Part shown: piece after piece, positions 24,113 to 34,960 of the stretch
Position numbering within the stretch: the first letter of the stretch is position 1
Layout: every line of letters starts with the position of its first letter
Origin: Spongospora subterranea f. sp. subterranea
Lineage: Eukaryota; Endomyxa: Phytomyxea; Phytomyxea; Plasmodiophorida
NCBI GenBank assembly: GCA_049724395.1
Contig: JAUGWO010000290.1
Location: forward strand, 1-64,000
Direction: 5' to 3'
Length of the DNA: 64,000 nucleotides
The notes under the pieces: model-generated
What the model was told of the DNA's origin: nothing
Databases searched by the model: none
Seen by the model: the letters and a program-made list of their open reading frames with translations, nothing else
Position numbers and translations under genes: made by a program

Positions 24113-24643
24113 CTCCCTCTGGTCCAAAGACTGCTACTTACGCATTTTTTCCTTGGTCCGAATTAACTGCTACCTACCGTATCAAGGTTGCCTTTTAGCC
24201 TTGTCAGCACTTTCTCGTATATTGAGCGTCTTTATTCCTCCGTCAGGTTGGTCGCCCGATTCGCGCTTGCTTCGCTTAAGATATTTACCAGCTGAAGCGC
24301 CATGTCGTGTTCATTGGTGATGGACACTTGATCATCGTTTCCCATATTCATGATAATCATTGGAATGAGAATGGTGTAAACCATGATGAGGTATCTCACA
24401 TGTATCGTTACCAGTCATATACTCTATCTCCTATATGGGCTATCTCATACCGCCATTGGTTTCCTTTCATTCCTTTCCCGCTCTTGATTTGTATTCAATT
24501 TACTGCAAACATCGACCGAGGTTCTAACAGATAAAGCATGCGAAAACGTTTTCCTCAAACTTTCAATCATTTTTTTCTAAAAATTGCCGTTAATCCCGCA
24601 AAAAAATGCGTAAGTACTAGCAGTTATTTCGGACCAGAGGGAG
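24113..24643. mobile_element. 531-bp Stowaway-like MITE
   Basis: Ends are CTCCCTCTGGTCC at left and its inverse at right, followed inward by a shared CTTACGCATTTTTT block in opposite orientation. It touches element B directly, sharing a single TA (24111-24112), and is followed by TA at 24644-24645. No coding capacity; it would depend on a mariner transposase such as that of element B. Confidence 0.85.
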
Positions 24644-24857
24644 TATTTACGTTTTTGACACTTCACCGATGCATGGTAGAAATTTTGAAAATCACTACAA
24701 GCTCCCACATATGGGAAAGGCAACTCTTTTGAGAAAGGAATACTTCCGGACTCGTTATTGTGCGATGTTGCCATACCAAATCAAGCGAATAAAAGCTTGA
24801 CCTGGAAGAATCATAAAATGGGACTCTTATTTCCGAACAAAAAATAAATGTGCGATT

Positions 24858-25344
24858 GATTTTAGTTCGTACGAACTCACTACGAACTCACGCAGTTTCT
24901 CATGGTACGAACTCAAGCATTAATTCATTGGAAGAACCAATAAAGAAAAAGTGATGGTTGGGCCTATTGTCTAGCCCAAGTTTTTGGTACATCAGAGCCA
25001 ATCGAGACACAGCGAAAAGTACAGATCTTCGACAAACGATGATCTATCAAGCGATACTGAGGAGCCCCTGGCCAAAACGCCCTAGCGGTTGACTGCAACA
25101 TCATAGCAAGTTATTTGATATCGAAAGGCAGCGACATCATCTGCTTGGGCGACATCCACTGCAAATAAGTATCGTTATCATGGAATGAATTGGATTCATA
25201 GAATCCACAAAGGATTACCTAATCTTGAGTTCGTACAGTCTATGTCTTGATTTCAGGATTAATCTTGAGTTCGTACCGTCTATTTCTTGAGTTCGAAAAA
25301 CGAAAACTGCGTGAGTTCGTAATTTGTTCGTACGAACTAAAATC
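24858..25344. mobile_element. 487-bp palindromic-end MITE
   Basis: Both ends begin GATTTTAGTTCGTACGAAC read inward, and the homology continues through ACGAACTCACGCAGTTT, giving arms of about 40 bp. Extra copies of TTGAGTTCGTAC lie inside at about 25,225 and 25,265. No coding capacity. Family unknown; it is not of the mariner type. Confidence 0.8.
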
Positions 25345-26520
25345 TGGATGTGACGCTGTTTCAGTCAATCATTGGATTTTCACGAATGCTTCTCTTTCAT
25401 ATCCAATTGCTCTAACTCATCCCGACGAAATCTGTAAATGTTAAACAAGCATATCCGACAAGCGGATTAACGATGGCCAGTGCTGACCTGAACTTGGAAA
25501 AAACAATGCAACGCTGGCAGAATGTTCGAAGCTCTCGGTTATTTTGGACTACCAAGCCCTGAGATCCTCCCATCCCGTTCGGCGCCACTGCCAAGGCTCA
25601 TTATTACCCCAAATAATAATATCTCTGTACCTCATGCTGGACTACCGACCACTATTACAAAGCACCTGTTAGTCGTCAGAGATCGTTTTTCCTGGCGTGT
25701 AGACTTGATTCCTACAAGTTTTCCCAGATCTGCACACATGACGGAAGTTAGTGTTGATTGGTGTTCGCGTATGCGTGCACAGGTGGTATGTCAATCCAGT
25801 AAGATGTTTGAAGCTGCACGCTAAACACCGTTTACATTTGGTACACTGTCCATTGACACAAGCGGGTGTCGAAGCGTGGAAGCTAATATTGTGTCAGTGT
25901 TGCGTTCTTTATGTTCAGAGTTCCCGTTGCCTATTCAGCTCTGGCCATTGCTAACTGTCCATTCATAACACGGTATCGGCTACTCTCCGATTTCATGGAT
26001 TTTAAACCATCATCTCCTTCGGATTTAATTTGGTCACCCCAGCAACACCGGACATTTGATGTCGATCGTTAGAAATATGTGTTTTCCTCTTGGCAACTGT
26101 TTTCAAAACAATACTATCAAAACCTACTGTACGCAAACGGTCAAAAGAATTCTCTATGTAGAGGGAGGGGCATTGAAACACAGAAAAAAACATATTGCGC
26201 AATGTCTGTCATGTTAAATACACTTCGGCAATACGACCAGACTGTAGAATTTAACGATACTGTATTTCAAGCATCCCATAAAACAGAATTAACTAAGAAT
26301 GAACTGCGGGGAAATCACGATCCAGACGCTTCATCACTCCATTGGTTAGATGCTGTTAGGGGCCTATGCACAAAATGACTTCGTTTATTTGCCGAGAAAC
26401 CCAAGATAGAGAATTATTAAGCCTCCTCAACTTCATTAGCTTCAGTTTTTTCAGTTATCGCCATTACGTACAGAGTTACCACTGAGGAAAACACGGCAGT
26501 TAGAAATTTAATAATAAGCG
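25345..26520. other. No supported gene
   Basis: Only short overlapping frames without family resemblance. I see nothing definite here. Confidence 0.4.
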
Positions 26521-26528
26521 AAACCATT

Positions 26529-27077
26529 TTAGACAGTACTCTTATGCATGATCCACCCTAAGACTGATTCTATTATTATCACCAAGAAAGTGGCAACAAG
26601 ATCAGCAACAGTGGCCCAATGAGGAGAAACGGAACGCTGTGGCGGTTCCCTATACAAAAGCGAGACGAAGTGATGTGCCAGGATGGAAAATATGATTATG
26701 ACCAGGAATACGCCGCCAATATGCATAGCACAAGCCACTTTTAGCAGAGATTCTTTACCACCTTGCGGTCCGCGAAGATACATCATGGACTTTACAGTGA
26801 GTGTTGTGGCAGCAAGCATTGCCAGGAGAACAACCGCGGCACTATACTTGAATCCAGCAACTTCCTTACTGTGAGCGATAACAGTCAACAAAACTACTGC
26901 AATAAGCACGATCGCCTCGCAGCAGGTAATTAAGCGGAGCTGTTTGAGGGAGAACATCATGGCGTAGCGAGAAGAAGGGCTGGTGCTATGCGGTTTAGAG
27001 CGGGGCGCACCCGGATTAGGATTATAAGGGATTAGAAGATTGAGGCCGTGCGACCGGGTCACCGGAGATTGGGCCAT
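26529..27077 (-). CDS. Four-transmembrane hypothetical protein
   Basis: 182 residues in one open frame; start chosen as the first Met of the frame. The first 40 residues are polar and Pro/Ser-rich (likely cytosolic). Four hydrophobic segments follow at about residues 50-70 (CCEAIVLIAVVLLTVIAH), 75-100, 115-140 (HIGGVFLVIIIFSILAHHF) and 156-176 (LVATFLVIIIESVLGWI). I do not recognise the family. The size and layout recall small tetraspan membrane proteins in general, nothing closer. Single exon. Confidence 0.6.
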   Translation of the reverse strand: MAQSPVTRSHGLNLLIPYNPNPGAPRSKPHSTSPSSRYAMMFSLKQLRLITCCEAIVLIAVVLLTVIAHSKEVAGFKYSAAVVLLAMLAATTLTVKSMMYLRGPQGGKESLLKVACAMHIGGVFLVIIIFSILAHHFVSLLYREPPQRSVSPHWATVADLVATFLVIIIESVLGWIMHKSTV

Positions 27078-28126
27078 TATTCTCGTGAGTCACTGGATCC
27101 GGTTATCGAAGAAGGAAACCTGTTGATTCTGCGCAGGACGGTCAAGTTTCTGAAGGCATCAGCACGCGACCTAGCAGGATGCAAGGCAGCGTCGGTCACA
27201 GACAACGGCAGTAGCAAACAACAACTGTTGACAGGTGTCGAATTCACAGATTCGAATTTAGAAATGAAGTTAGATATTCAATGAAATGTGGAGTCCACAT
27301 GTCTTTTGACACTGATCAAGTCAGGTATCGTAGTTCTCCGTGGTACTAATGTGGGACTCACCATGATTCACTGGTTCAATCATTAGTTATTCACTGAACT
27401 TACTGAACTTGGTCAACCGAGAGGCCTCGCAGCAGTGAGCGCGACTTGAACGAGGGGCGTCGTTCTAATTCTGTCACCAACATTGAAACAGGCGTTACGT
27501 TGGAATGCGCCATTCCACAGTGCTTGGATCAGCAGCATTCAATAAAAACAAGCAAAATCGACTACTAGATATTCCAAAACGTCCAACTAAATCAGCGTAA
27601 GCTATTTCCAAACAAGCGCTAAAGAACCCCAGCTACAATGGCAAATGTGAGTTCCGCCAAAGAGTACAGCATCTGGGTGACAGGGTCTATGTTGCCTGTT
27701 TAGCAAACATTGAGAAAGAAAAGAATAAGTATGGACGATAATGAATGGAAAATCAAAGATGTGGATAGTAATTGTATCGCGGATAAGATGTTTTTTTGAA
27801 CTGATTAGTGAGAACTGCCGTAAGGCTGAACTGATCGGCGATATGGCAACAAAACTGCCGTACTGATACTGACGAAGTATTTATTTTCTTACACAAATCG
27901 GATGTCTGCAGCCGCTGCGAACGACACCACTAAGACACGGCCCAACACGTGTTGCAGTAAGGTCGCTTCGCATTGTTCACAGTCTGCCGTGATTCCTTTG
28001 CACTGCAGGCATATATTGTCAGATTCTGTGCGCTTTCCGCTCACCCAATCAGGGGCCCTTGGGCGACGACCAGTCCCACGGTGTCCGAACCGTCAAATTC
28101 TCGAACCAGCAGCTCTTTGTCCCCTC
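27078..28126. other. Intergenic, no gene seen
   Basis: About 1 kb between the divergent four-TM gene and the LTO1-like gene; must hold both promoters. No clear elements recognised. Confidence 0.4.
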
Positions 28127-28426
28127 ATGTCTGCCGCCGATCCTGATGGCGATATGGATCGTGCACTGGACGCAATACTGAATCTTGATGAAGAATATGC
28201 GAATATGGGTCATGTACAAGGGTATTGTGGGGCGTGAATGACCTCGAATTCTGGACACGCAGTCTGTTGATTCTTCTCTTGTAGGGTGAATTCGCTGATT
28301 ACGACAGCGTATGAACAAGGTCAAGAGCTTGCTAGAAAATCTGGTTTCGAAATTGGATTTTATAACGGTTTTTTGAAAGCGTTTATAAACATGAAGGGCG
28401 CAGATTTGAATACCGGATCAAAGTGA
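28127..28426 (+). CDS. LTO1: LTO1/ORAOV1-like protein
   Basis: Two exons, 28127-28233 and 28285-28426, joined over a 51-nt GT-AG intron (28234-28284) in matching phase; 82 residues. The N-terminus DRALDAILNLDEEYANMG matches the start of Lto1, which reads like FDSIVxADERFHxxGY, and the Gly-spaced helix continues as GHVQGY, EQGQELARKSGFEIG and FYNGF, the repeated G-x3 pattern of the Yae1/Lto1 domain. In yeast and human Lto1 pairs with Yae1 as an adaptor that brings iron-sulfur clusters to the ABC protein Rli1/ABCE1. This copy is short but within reach of the family core. The upstream frame to 27902 is open but the Met at 28127 starts the conserved part. Confidence 0.7.
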
Positions 28427-28487
28427 TTCATCAGTTGCATCTTTATTTGCAAAAGACTGATTGCCTTGTTTTGTGAGGATTGCAAGA

Positions 28488-29200
28488 ATGACTAGTAGTC
28501 TCCAAAGTTCAATTGACTCAACCAATTCATCTTTATTATCGCATGATAAAGATGACCTGCTATCAAGTCGAAGGCGCCTTATGAGAACAAGGTTTCAAAT
28601 TTTTTTGAAAGCCATTGGGCTCCAAGATCGTCTCAAGGTTGAGCTTGGCGCTGCTTCTGAAAAATCGTGTCAATCTTTCTAAGACCAATGTCAATAGTAA
28701 CTTATTAATGCAATAATCTTTTCAGAAAGTTTTTATAGGACTTTAGGATTGTGGACTTTACCCCCGTTCCCTGAGTCACTTTTGTACGGGATTACTGTCT
28801 TGACAACTGAGCTACAGTGCAATTCATCAATTGCCAGTACCCAGATGGACCTGTATGTGGTGATGCCATGACAATGTACATCTGGAAAATTCGCTCATTA
28901 AAGTTGTGGTGTGTCGGTTCCACTTGTACAAAGACGATTGGCACGAAATACTAAACCCATATGGCAAATTCGTTGAAAAGAACACCAGTTTTGCCAGAAT
29001 GATAATGTAAAGTAAATCTTGTTTCGTATATGGGCGCGGTGATGTTCTTCAAAGCGACAGCAGGTAGGGGAAATACGAGCTTTCCAACACCCTACTGAAC
29101 AGATATCTTGAAATCAAACATCAGTCCCTGGTCAAGCACCATTAAATCATGATATTGCAAATGCTGCTTCTCAGCTTATATCAGCAGTCTACTAGAAGTG
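28488..29200 (+). CDS. Unrecognised multi-exon gene
   Basis: Starts at ATG 28488 (MTSSLQSSIDSTNSSLLSH), Ser-rich, then a basic helix (SSRRRLMRTRFQIFLKAIG). A first intron at about 28669-28738 keeps phase and leads into TLGLWTLPPFPESLLYGIT. Further open pieces lie at about 28,890-29,010 (RFHLYKDDWHEILNPYGKF in one reading) and 29,065-29,190 (YELSNTLLNRYLEIKHQS). I could not fix all borders. No family recognised. It begins only 61 bp after the stop of the LTO1-like gene. Confidence 0.4.
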
Positions 29201-29357
29201 CCTCAAAATAAAATTATGAGTGAGGAGTAATCGTTTACCGTGAACGGTGCAACCCTTGGCCACCCACCGACAGTCGGTATAACGGTTACCGGCACAGCGC
29301 AATAATGAAGGAGTAATCTGTCATCGTTCGTTAATCCTTGGACGGAGTGCCAGACAG

Positions 29358-29975
29358 ATGGCAGCGCCATCACTGGGAAAATCGAGTGTTGTGGCAGCGC
29401 GCAATGAACGCCGAATATTTCAGCACCAGGGTCGGACCATTTACGAGTGGAAGCAGTCCCTGGACGGCGTCGAAATGTTCATCTGTCCACCTCAAGGTTC
29501 GAACCCCGATTTTTCTGTCATATCAGCTCACACCATCGCTTCTATTATTCCAGGCGTAAGAGCACGTGATCTTGATATCGCTATTGCATCAAACCATCTT
29601 CGAGTTGGGCTGAAAAATAACCCTCCGTTCATCGATGAAGACTTGTTTAGTGTCGTTGTTGTCAAAGATAGCCTTTGGACCGTTGATAACAATGAAATAT
29701 GCATTGATTTCAAGAAGGCTTTGTCAGGGGAGACGTGGAATTCAGTTCTCAAAGGCAAAGGTGAGCTGAATGTTGCTGAAGTCGCCGATGAGAAAAAGAA
29801 TATCCTTCTAGAAAGATTTCAGACTGAGGTATGTTTTCATAGAATCCTTATTCACTGTTAAATCATCTTCTCACAGCATCCTGGATTCGATTTCTCAAAC
29901 GCAGATTTCTCTGGAGTTGCCCCAGATGCGCGTCATTTTCTTGGCGGAATGGATTATAATACAATCTCAAAATAA
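29358..29975 (+). CDS. NUDCD2: NudC domain-containing protein 2 homologue
   Basis: Exons 29358-29828 and 29877-29975 around a 48-nt GT-AG intron; 189 residues. The CS/p23 domain starts at about residue 27 (YEWKQSLDGVEMFICPP) and includes the LWTVDNNEICIDFKK strand pair that matches the W-T-x-E-D motif of NudC proteins. The C-terminus LLERFQTEHPGFDFSNADFS is close to the human NUDCD2 tail (LERFQKENPGFDFSGAEIS). The family acts as an Hsp90 co-chaperone linked to dynein/LIS1. The intron falls between RFQTE and HPGFDF. Its stop lies 78 bp from the stop of the convergent gene at 30054. Confidence 0.9.
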
Positions 29976-30053
29976 ATCCACGATATTTGATTAACAACCG
30001 AAATGGCAGGAGTTGTCTGGAATTTGGTTAGAGATTTCTTATATATTCGATAA

Positions 30054-32160
30054 CTATGTACATGCCAATCGCAGCGATATGGCCATCAAAGCGATGGCTG
30101 TGCCAATGAACATCACCCGTGATCGATTACAGGACGAGCAATGCTTGCTGATGATAGCGTTCTTCGTGGCAAACACGATCTCAGTGATGGCCATACCGAA
30201 AACGATCAGGATCAGAACAGCAGGTGGCAGTTGGTTTTCTTCAGCCTTCATAATTAACGACGACGCCGTTGACGTTCTCATATCTTTATCACCAGATGAC
30301 GTAACCCTTTGGTTCATAGCGAGCGGCCTTTCCCCGACGTCGCCGGCAGACGTCGTTGACGTCCCAGGTTTCTGCTTTTCCTGAATCTCAGATACCGCTT
30401 TCGGCTCGGAGCCTTTCCCAGATTGGATCTGCGACGACCCGCTTCCAACGACTTTCTCGGATACGGTTGAGTCTTTTGTCGGGTCTCTAACGCCGAGTCG
30501 CTGAAAGCCCGGCCCAAAATGACGATCAGGTGTCGTAGCGGTCAAATTAGTTCCCATATACTGTCCAGGTACAGTTCCCGACTTAGTTTTGACATCGGTA
30601 ATCAACTTGTTGGGGTTGACGATCGTCTTGATCGGGAGACCGCGCAGGAGTGGAGACCCAAATTGATTGGATTTTGCATCATCCATCAACACCTGTAGAT
30701 CATCTGCACGATCAATCATCGATTCACATTGCAAATTCTCTTTATGAAGCTGAGATTCTGGTTTTTTAAACATTTCACTTTTCTTCTTTTCAAACGACTT
30801 CGTTGCTGTTTGTGCACCCGTTGAAGTTTTTGAATAATCGGTTCTTAGTGCACCTGATTTCTCTCGAAGGGCTTTTTCCAATGCATTTACCCCGGTTAAA
30901 CCTGGTGTTTGTTCAATGAATGTCGGTTTCTTTGACTTGTTTACAGATCGATTATAGAGTGGTTTCCGTTGTAAACTGTCAACAACAGAAGTCTGCCTTG
31001 CCAGCTCCGGAATTCCTAGCCCAAACGGTTCCGGTTTGTATTCAAACGATTCTAGACATTGATCTTCTGCACTTTGCATTCGAGAGAAGGCCTTTGACCT
31101 TCGATCACCAGTTTGAAAAGAAAACATTGCGGTTTCGTTATTTGTCAGAGATAGCGACGTGTCTTCCAGGGATCCAGAGCATGATGAATCTTGACAAAAG
31201 AGTCCCGTCGGCGTTGAGATTTTCGCAGGACGAAGTTCTGGACATGATTTTTTTCCGACTGAGAGTCTAAGTTTGCCTGGGTGTTTCTTGCTGTTCATTT
31301 CTTCAGTCTGATCAGGCTTTTGTTTATCAATAAAACCCTTCATTATAGAAATTGAACCTGTTGCGCTTCCGGCGTTTAAATCTTCTAAATTTTTGGAGTT
31401 TTCTACTTGGGGGAACGACAACCGTTCCGGTTTTGGACTCCGAAAGAAGGCCTTCAATTTTAAGTTGAGTCGCCGTTATAGTGGCATTGTTGATGTGATT
31501 GGAACTCAATATTTCCAAGCGATGTTTAGCAGACATTTCCACCAGATAGTCATTTGTGCCCAAGTCGGTCGCTGAATGCCATTGATACATTGCTGGTTTC
31601 GTTCTGATGTCTTGTGAATCAGTCTCACAATTCGTTGCGTGTGCATGAGATCGCGGAAGCCGATTCATTTGCTCAGATTTAAGGTTCACTTGGTCGATTT
31701 GTGCCATTTCTTGATTATATTCGATTTTTGATTCCGGTTTTAACTCACTTATTGGCAAGTTCGTCGACGTGTGTTGGTTGTTTGCTTTTGGGGAGCCGAT
31801 ATCGAAATTAATTAATGACCCATGAACTTTCACATGTTGAATGACGTTTTTCAAAGCAGAGGATTGAGTGGACGGGTAAGGCTTCTTCTCAGGGACCAAG
31901 ATTTGGGCAATGTGGTCATTGTCAATCGACTCACTGGAAGAGAACTCTTGACCTAACCGGCACGAGAATGACGACAAAAAATCAGATTGAAATCGGGTGT
32001 TCGTGTTGAGACGGTTTAGCAGTGATCGCTCCTGGGAAATTTGAACACTTTGCGCTTGCAATGACCTCCCTCGTTTTGCTGCCGCGATATCAAGCTGCAG
32101 GGAGTGCAATTGCTGAGAAATTTTGTTTGGTACCCCTATGGATGGCGGACCAAATTGCAT
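30054..32160 (-). CDS. Ser/Thr-rich protein with two C-terminal membrane segments
   Basis: Two exons, 31407-32160 and 30054-31357, joined over a 49-nt GT-AG intron (31358-31406) that restores a single frame; 685 residues. The long N-terminal part is polar, rich in Ser, Thr, Lys and Gln, with no domain I recognise and probably disordered. The last 60 residues contain two hydrophobic segments (AVLILIVFGMAITEIVFA and MFIGTAIALMAISLRLA) separated by a loop with KHCSSCNRS, suggesting a C-terminal membrane hairpin with most of the protein in the cytosol. More introns cannot be excluded. Convergent with NUDCD2. Confidence 0.6.
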
Positions 32161-32464
32161 TAGCAGAAGAGAAGGACGTGTGAATATCTCATTAGCACGC
32201 GCCTTTCATTGTGGTAGAACATCTTGATGACCATAAATTATATCATGTTTAATCCTTTTTTCTATCCAAAGCAGACTATACGTTTTATTTCTTAACAAAA
32301 AACAACAATATGTAGTGCAAGTTTGTTTAGTTGTTGCACTTTTCAACCGCTCGCTTGAATTACCAACAAAGCCCCAGGATTATCGCAAATAACCTACTCT
32401 GGAAAATCCTGTCAAGATTTCATGGTTCCTAACACTTTTGAAAAGGGTTCGTTTTGATTGTATT

Positions 32465-32665
32465 GGACAGGGGTAGAGCGAACTCTGAGCCCCTCGACTC
32501 ATAAATTAATGAAGTCGACCCTGGCATGTGCCAAAGCCATATCCCTTCACAGACACCCTACGTATGTTACAACGCGTGCATGGTGGGCCGCTCCAGGATA
32601 GCTCACGGTCCTTAATGATCGACCATTGGTGTGGCTGAGCCACTGAGCACCTTCAAGGTAAGTAT
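32465..32665 (-). ncRNA. U1: U1 snRNA, copy 1
   Basis: 201 nt. The 5' end ATACTTACCT can pair with 5' splice sites. Stem-loop I shows GGUC-GAUCAUUAAG-GACC, whose loop matches the U1-70K binding loop (human GAUCACGAAG). A UGCAC core stands where the U1A loop is expected. An Sm site AAUUUAUG is followed by a terminal stem with UUCG loop (AGAG-UUCG-CUCU inside GGGG/CCCC). It is the RNA of the U1 snRNP that recognises 5' splice sites. It is about 35 nt longer than human U1. Copy 1 has one extra base beside the Sm site compared with copies 2 and 3. The 3' end is set by the terminal stem. Confidence 0.93.
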
Positions 32666-32690
32666 GAGAATTGACTGATCATAACAGCCC

Positions 32691-32731
32691 TTTATATATC
32701 GCTCAACATGCTGTGTACGATTATGGGTCCC
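32691..32731 (-). promoter_or_regulatory. U1 copy 1 promoter: TATA plus upstream element
   Basis: TATATAAA at 32691-32698 is -26 to -33 from the U1 5' end. GGGACCCATA at 32722-32731 starts at -57. Both are at identical distances in the other two U1 genes although the bases around them differ. Confidence 0.85.
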
Positions 32732-32762
32732 TGGAGTTACAGTGTACAGTAGTGTCAGATCC

Positions 32763-33731
32763 ATGGATCCGGATTCTGGGTACACTCATCAGTCATCACA
32801 AGGTCATCACTCATGTGCACTTGGAGTCGACTGGCGACCAGGTCGCTCAGAAGATATTGACGGTATGGAAACGGACGATGCGCGCTCAGCCATTCGTCAA
32901 CTGGTAGGTAAAGATATACCTGACCAAGTCATGAAAGATACTTTGTGCCTGCTTACCAGCATCAGGCCTACCGGCGCCAAGTGGTGAGCCTGGTAGCCTT
33001 TTGACACTATAAACGAATTATTAAGGCTTTTCTATTCGTTAGCGATGATGACGAGGTCGAAATGCTTTTGGCTTCAGCCCTTTGCTTATCTTGCTCTCTC
33101 AATGATGCCCCTGAACTTATTGATGTTATTGCTCAAAATTATTCTAAAGAAGCGTTATTAAAATTGATGATGCGTGATATTGGTTTCGCCAGAGTATGCC
33201 ATCCAGGATTGCTCGACGAGAATTCCGCCCCTCTTCACGCTTTCTGCACTGTTCTGGAATTAGTTTCTCGTGAACGCGCCGTCGCGACTCACATCATGTA
33301 CTGTACACTAAACAGAATATATAACGCCCTTCTCTTATACCTTATTCTTTGTTAGGCAGAACATTTTACGCCTGAATCTATGCGGGCGTAGCGCCTCGTC
33401 AAGCATTGCCGCGATTGCAGTCATTCGGACTTGTGAGCTGTTGTCGTTACACACCGGCATGACACAGCTGGAGTTCTGTTCCACGTTGCAAGTATCGCTG
33501 ACTACTTTGCGCAAATTGAGTCGCATTCTGGTTCCTTACTGGCGGAAAATTACACCTGAATCAGTTTGCCCTGCTCCTTCGTCTTGGGCCAAGGAATATC
33601 CTCGCCCTACTTCAGTGTTGTCCCCAATCGGCATGCTGAATCCGTTCATCCCGGAATTCGAGGAATCGTACCGGATGGTAGATGCGGGGCTGTATTCGAA
33701 TGGTTTGAATACATATTCTAGCTCGTCGTAA
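32763..33731 (+). CDS. TFIIB-fold (two cyclin repeats) transcription factor-like protein
   Basis: Three exons, 32763-32983, 33043-33297 and 33356-33731, with 59- and 58-nt GT-AG introns in matching phases; 283 residues. The first cyclin-like repeat is around EVEMLLASALCLSCSLND, aligning with TFIIB AIASACLYIACRQEG. The second is clearer: VATHIMQNILRLNLCGRSAS against TFIIB [20 protein letters not shown], followed by SIAAIAVI and a helix-turn-helix-like VSLTTLRKLSRILVP against TFIIB VADVTIRQSYRLIYP. No N-terminal zinc ribbon is seen, so it may be a divergent TFIIB/BRF paralogue rather than canonical TFIIB. The last about 50 residues overlap retroelement-like DNA. The start codon is 98 bp from the divergent U1 copy 1. 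Confidence 0.6.
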
Positions 33732-33779
33732 AATTTGATCGTTATTTTGAGATTGAAATTAATCCCCGTCAATACATTT

Positions 33780-34960
33780 GAAAAAAAAAATCGTAGGAAT
33801 TCCGGACCTGTTTCTTTGCATTGCCTGTGACATTGGGAATTGAGAATCCCGCTTTTTCTGGAAATCCGATTGTGACAACAATGCAGAATCTCGCCGGCAC
33901 GGTTCCTGTTGACCTGCATCCCATCACCCAATGAATCGGGCCAAGATCCTCAATTTGAATCGATTCCCTAACTCGTCCTTAATCCTGATCATTTCGTTCT
34001 GTTCGGAGGATATTATCGCCAGGTCATCGACATAGAGTGCCAGCATCGTCAAGATAATAACCTTCGAACAGAACGAAATATCATGATTGAGGAGGTGTGA
34101 TAGGAATCGATTCAGGATTAAGGACCTTGGTCCGATTCATGGATAATGGGATGCAGGTCAACAGGCAGTGCCGCAACATACTTTTGTCAAAGCAATCGTA
34201 CCTCACAGGATCCTGGAGACTTATGGGATTGCGTTATCGAAACCGTGCAAAACTCCAGCCGTACTTAATCCGAGTTTCGTCAGGACGCGATCAAGAAACA
34301 AAGACGTTTCCATACCAAGAGCGCGTCGGATCTCGGATGTATGCTGCCGTCTGTATGCGACCGGATATATGCAACGCCGTCAACGTGGGCACTCCAAGCG
34401 TGGCGAACCACTCTGTGTCCGATGTCGTCGTGGTCAACAGAATGTGACGATACACGGAAATCTTCACGTCGTCAATTAGTTCGCAGCGGCACCAGCTCAC
34501 TACATGCCTACTTTGGTGCTGATTGGGCTGGGGTCGAACGAGACCGGAAATCAACCATTGGAGAGACGATCATGTTCTCCGGACCGATCGCATGGGTCTC
34601 ACGAAAAGCAACACTCGGTGGCGCTATCCTCGACGGAAGCGGAATACGTCGCTATCTCTGTTCTGGCGAATGAACTGCTGATCTGTCAGTGCATTTTGAT
34701 GGAGATCGGCGTAGGAGTGGTCCTGCCAACAACGGAGTTCAAAGATATTCACAGCGCAAAAGCGATAACCAGGAACAAAGCTCACAGAGAAGGTCGCAGC
34801 ATATCGATCATCATGGACTAAGTGCAAGGTATGTCATTAAGTTTGAGTATGTGAGGAGTAAAGAAAACCGCCGATATTATCACGAAGCCGCTGGCCGAGG
34901 TCGTCTTTACGTGTTCACAAAAATCGCCTATTCACGCCTCCTCAAATTGAGGAGGATGTT
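33780..34960. mobile_element. Copia fossil fragments, two pieces facing away from each other
   Basis: Left piece (minus strand, to about 34,072) contains the reverse-transcriptase active-site region; right piece (plus strand, from about 34,076) repeats part of it and continues into RNase H (ALSSTEAEYVAIS near 34,630) and the Copia 3' end. The junction is a head-to-head inverted repeat. Broken, with roughly ten interruptions in total; integrase and gag are absent. Confidence 0.75.

Larger units (their letters stand above)
21117..24845 (+). mobile_element. Plant-type mariner element A, defective, split by element B and a MITE
   Basis: The left end is TA plus CTCCCTCTGTTGGGAAATAA. The transposase starts at 21331 (MSAPGVGPNLPCENIESL) with an N-terminal helix-turn-helix part and the first catalytic motif (HIDEKWFF), then an internal deletion removes the second aspartate region: it jumps to the stretch before NSPDLNVLDLGFF near 22,065. 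At 22,204 (target TA) element B and the 24,113 MITE are inserted; the tail of the A transposase (FLTLHRCMVEILKI) resumes at about 24,650. The right end near 24,820-24,845 (ATTTCCGAAC) is degraded. It cannot encode active transposase. Confidence 0.8.

Noticed and set aside
28720-28830. Possible tRNA on the minus strand (segment like GTAGCTCAGTTG)
   Set aside because: The D-arm look is good but no acceptor stem closes, no T-arm GGTTCGA box stands at the right distance and no anticodon stem forms.
29480-29500. GGTTCGAACCCC, a tRNA B-box-like motif
   Set aside because: It lies inside the NUDCD2 coding sequence and no tRNA fold surrounds it.
31327-31460. Frameshift splitting the Ser/Thr-rich gene into two ORFs
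   Set aside because: A 49-nt GT-AG intron with the usual size for this genome restores one frame, so no break is needed.
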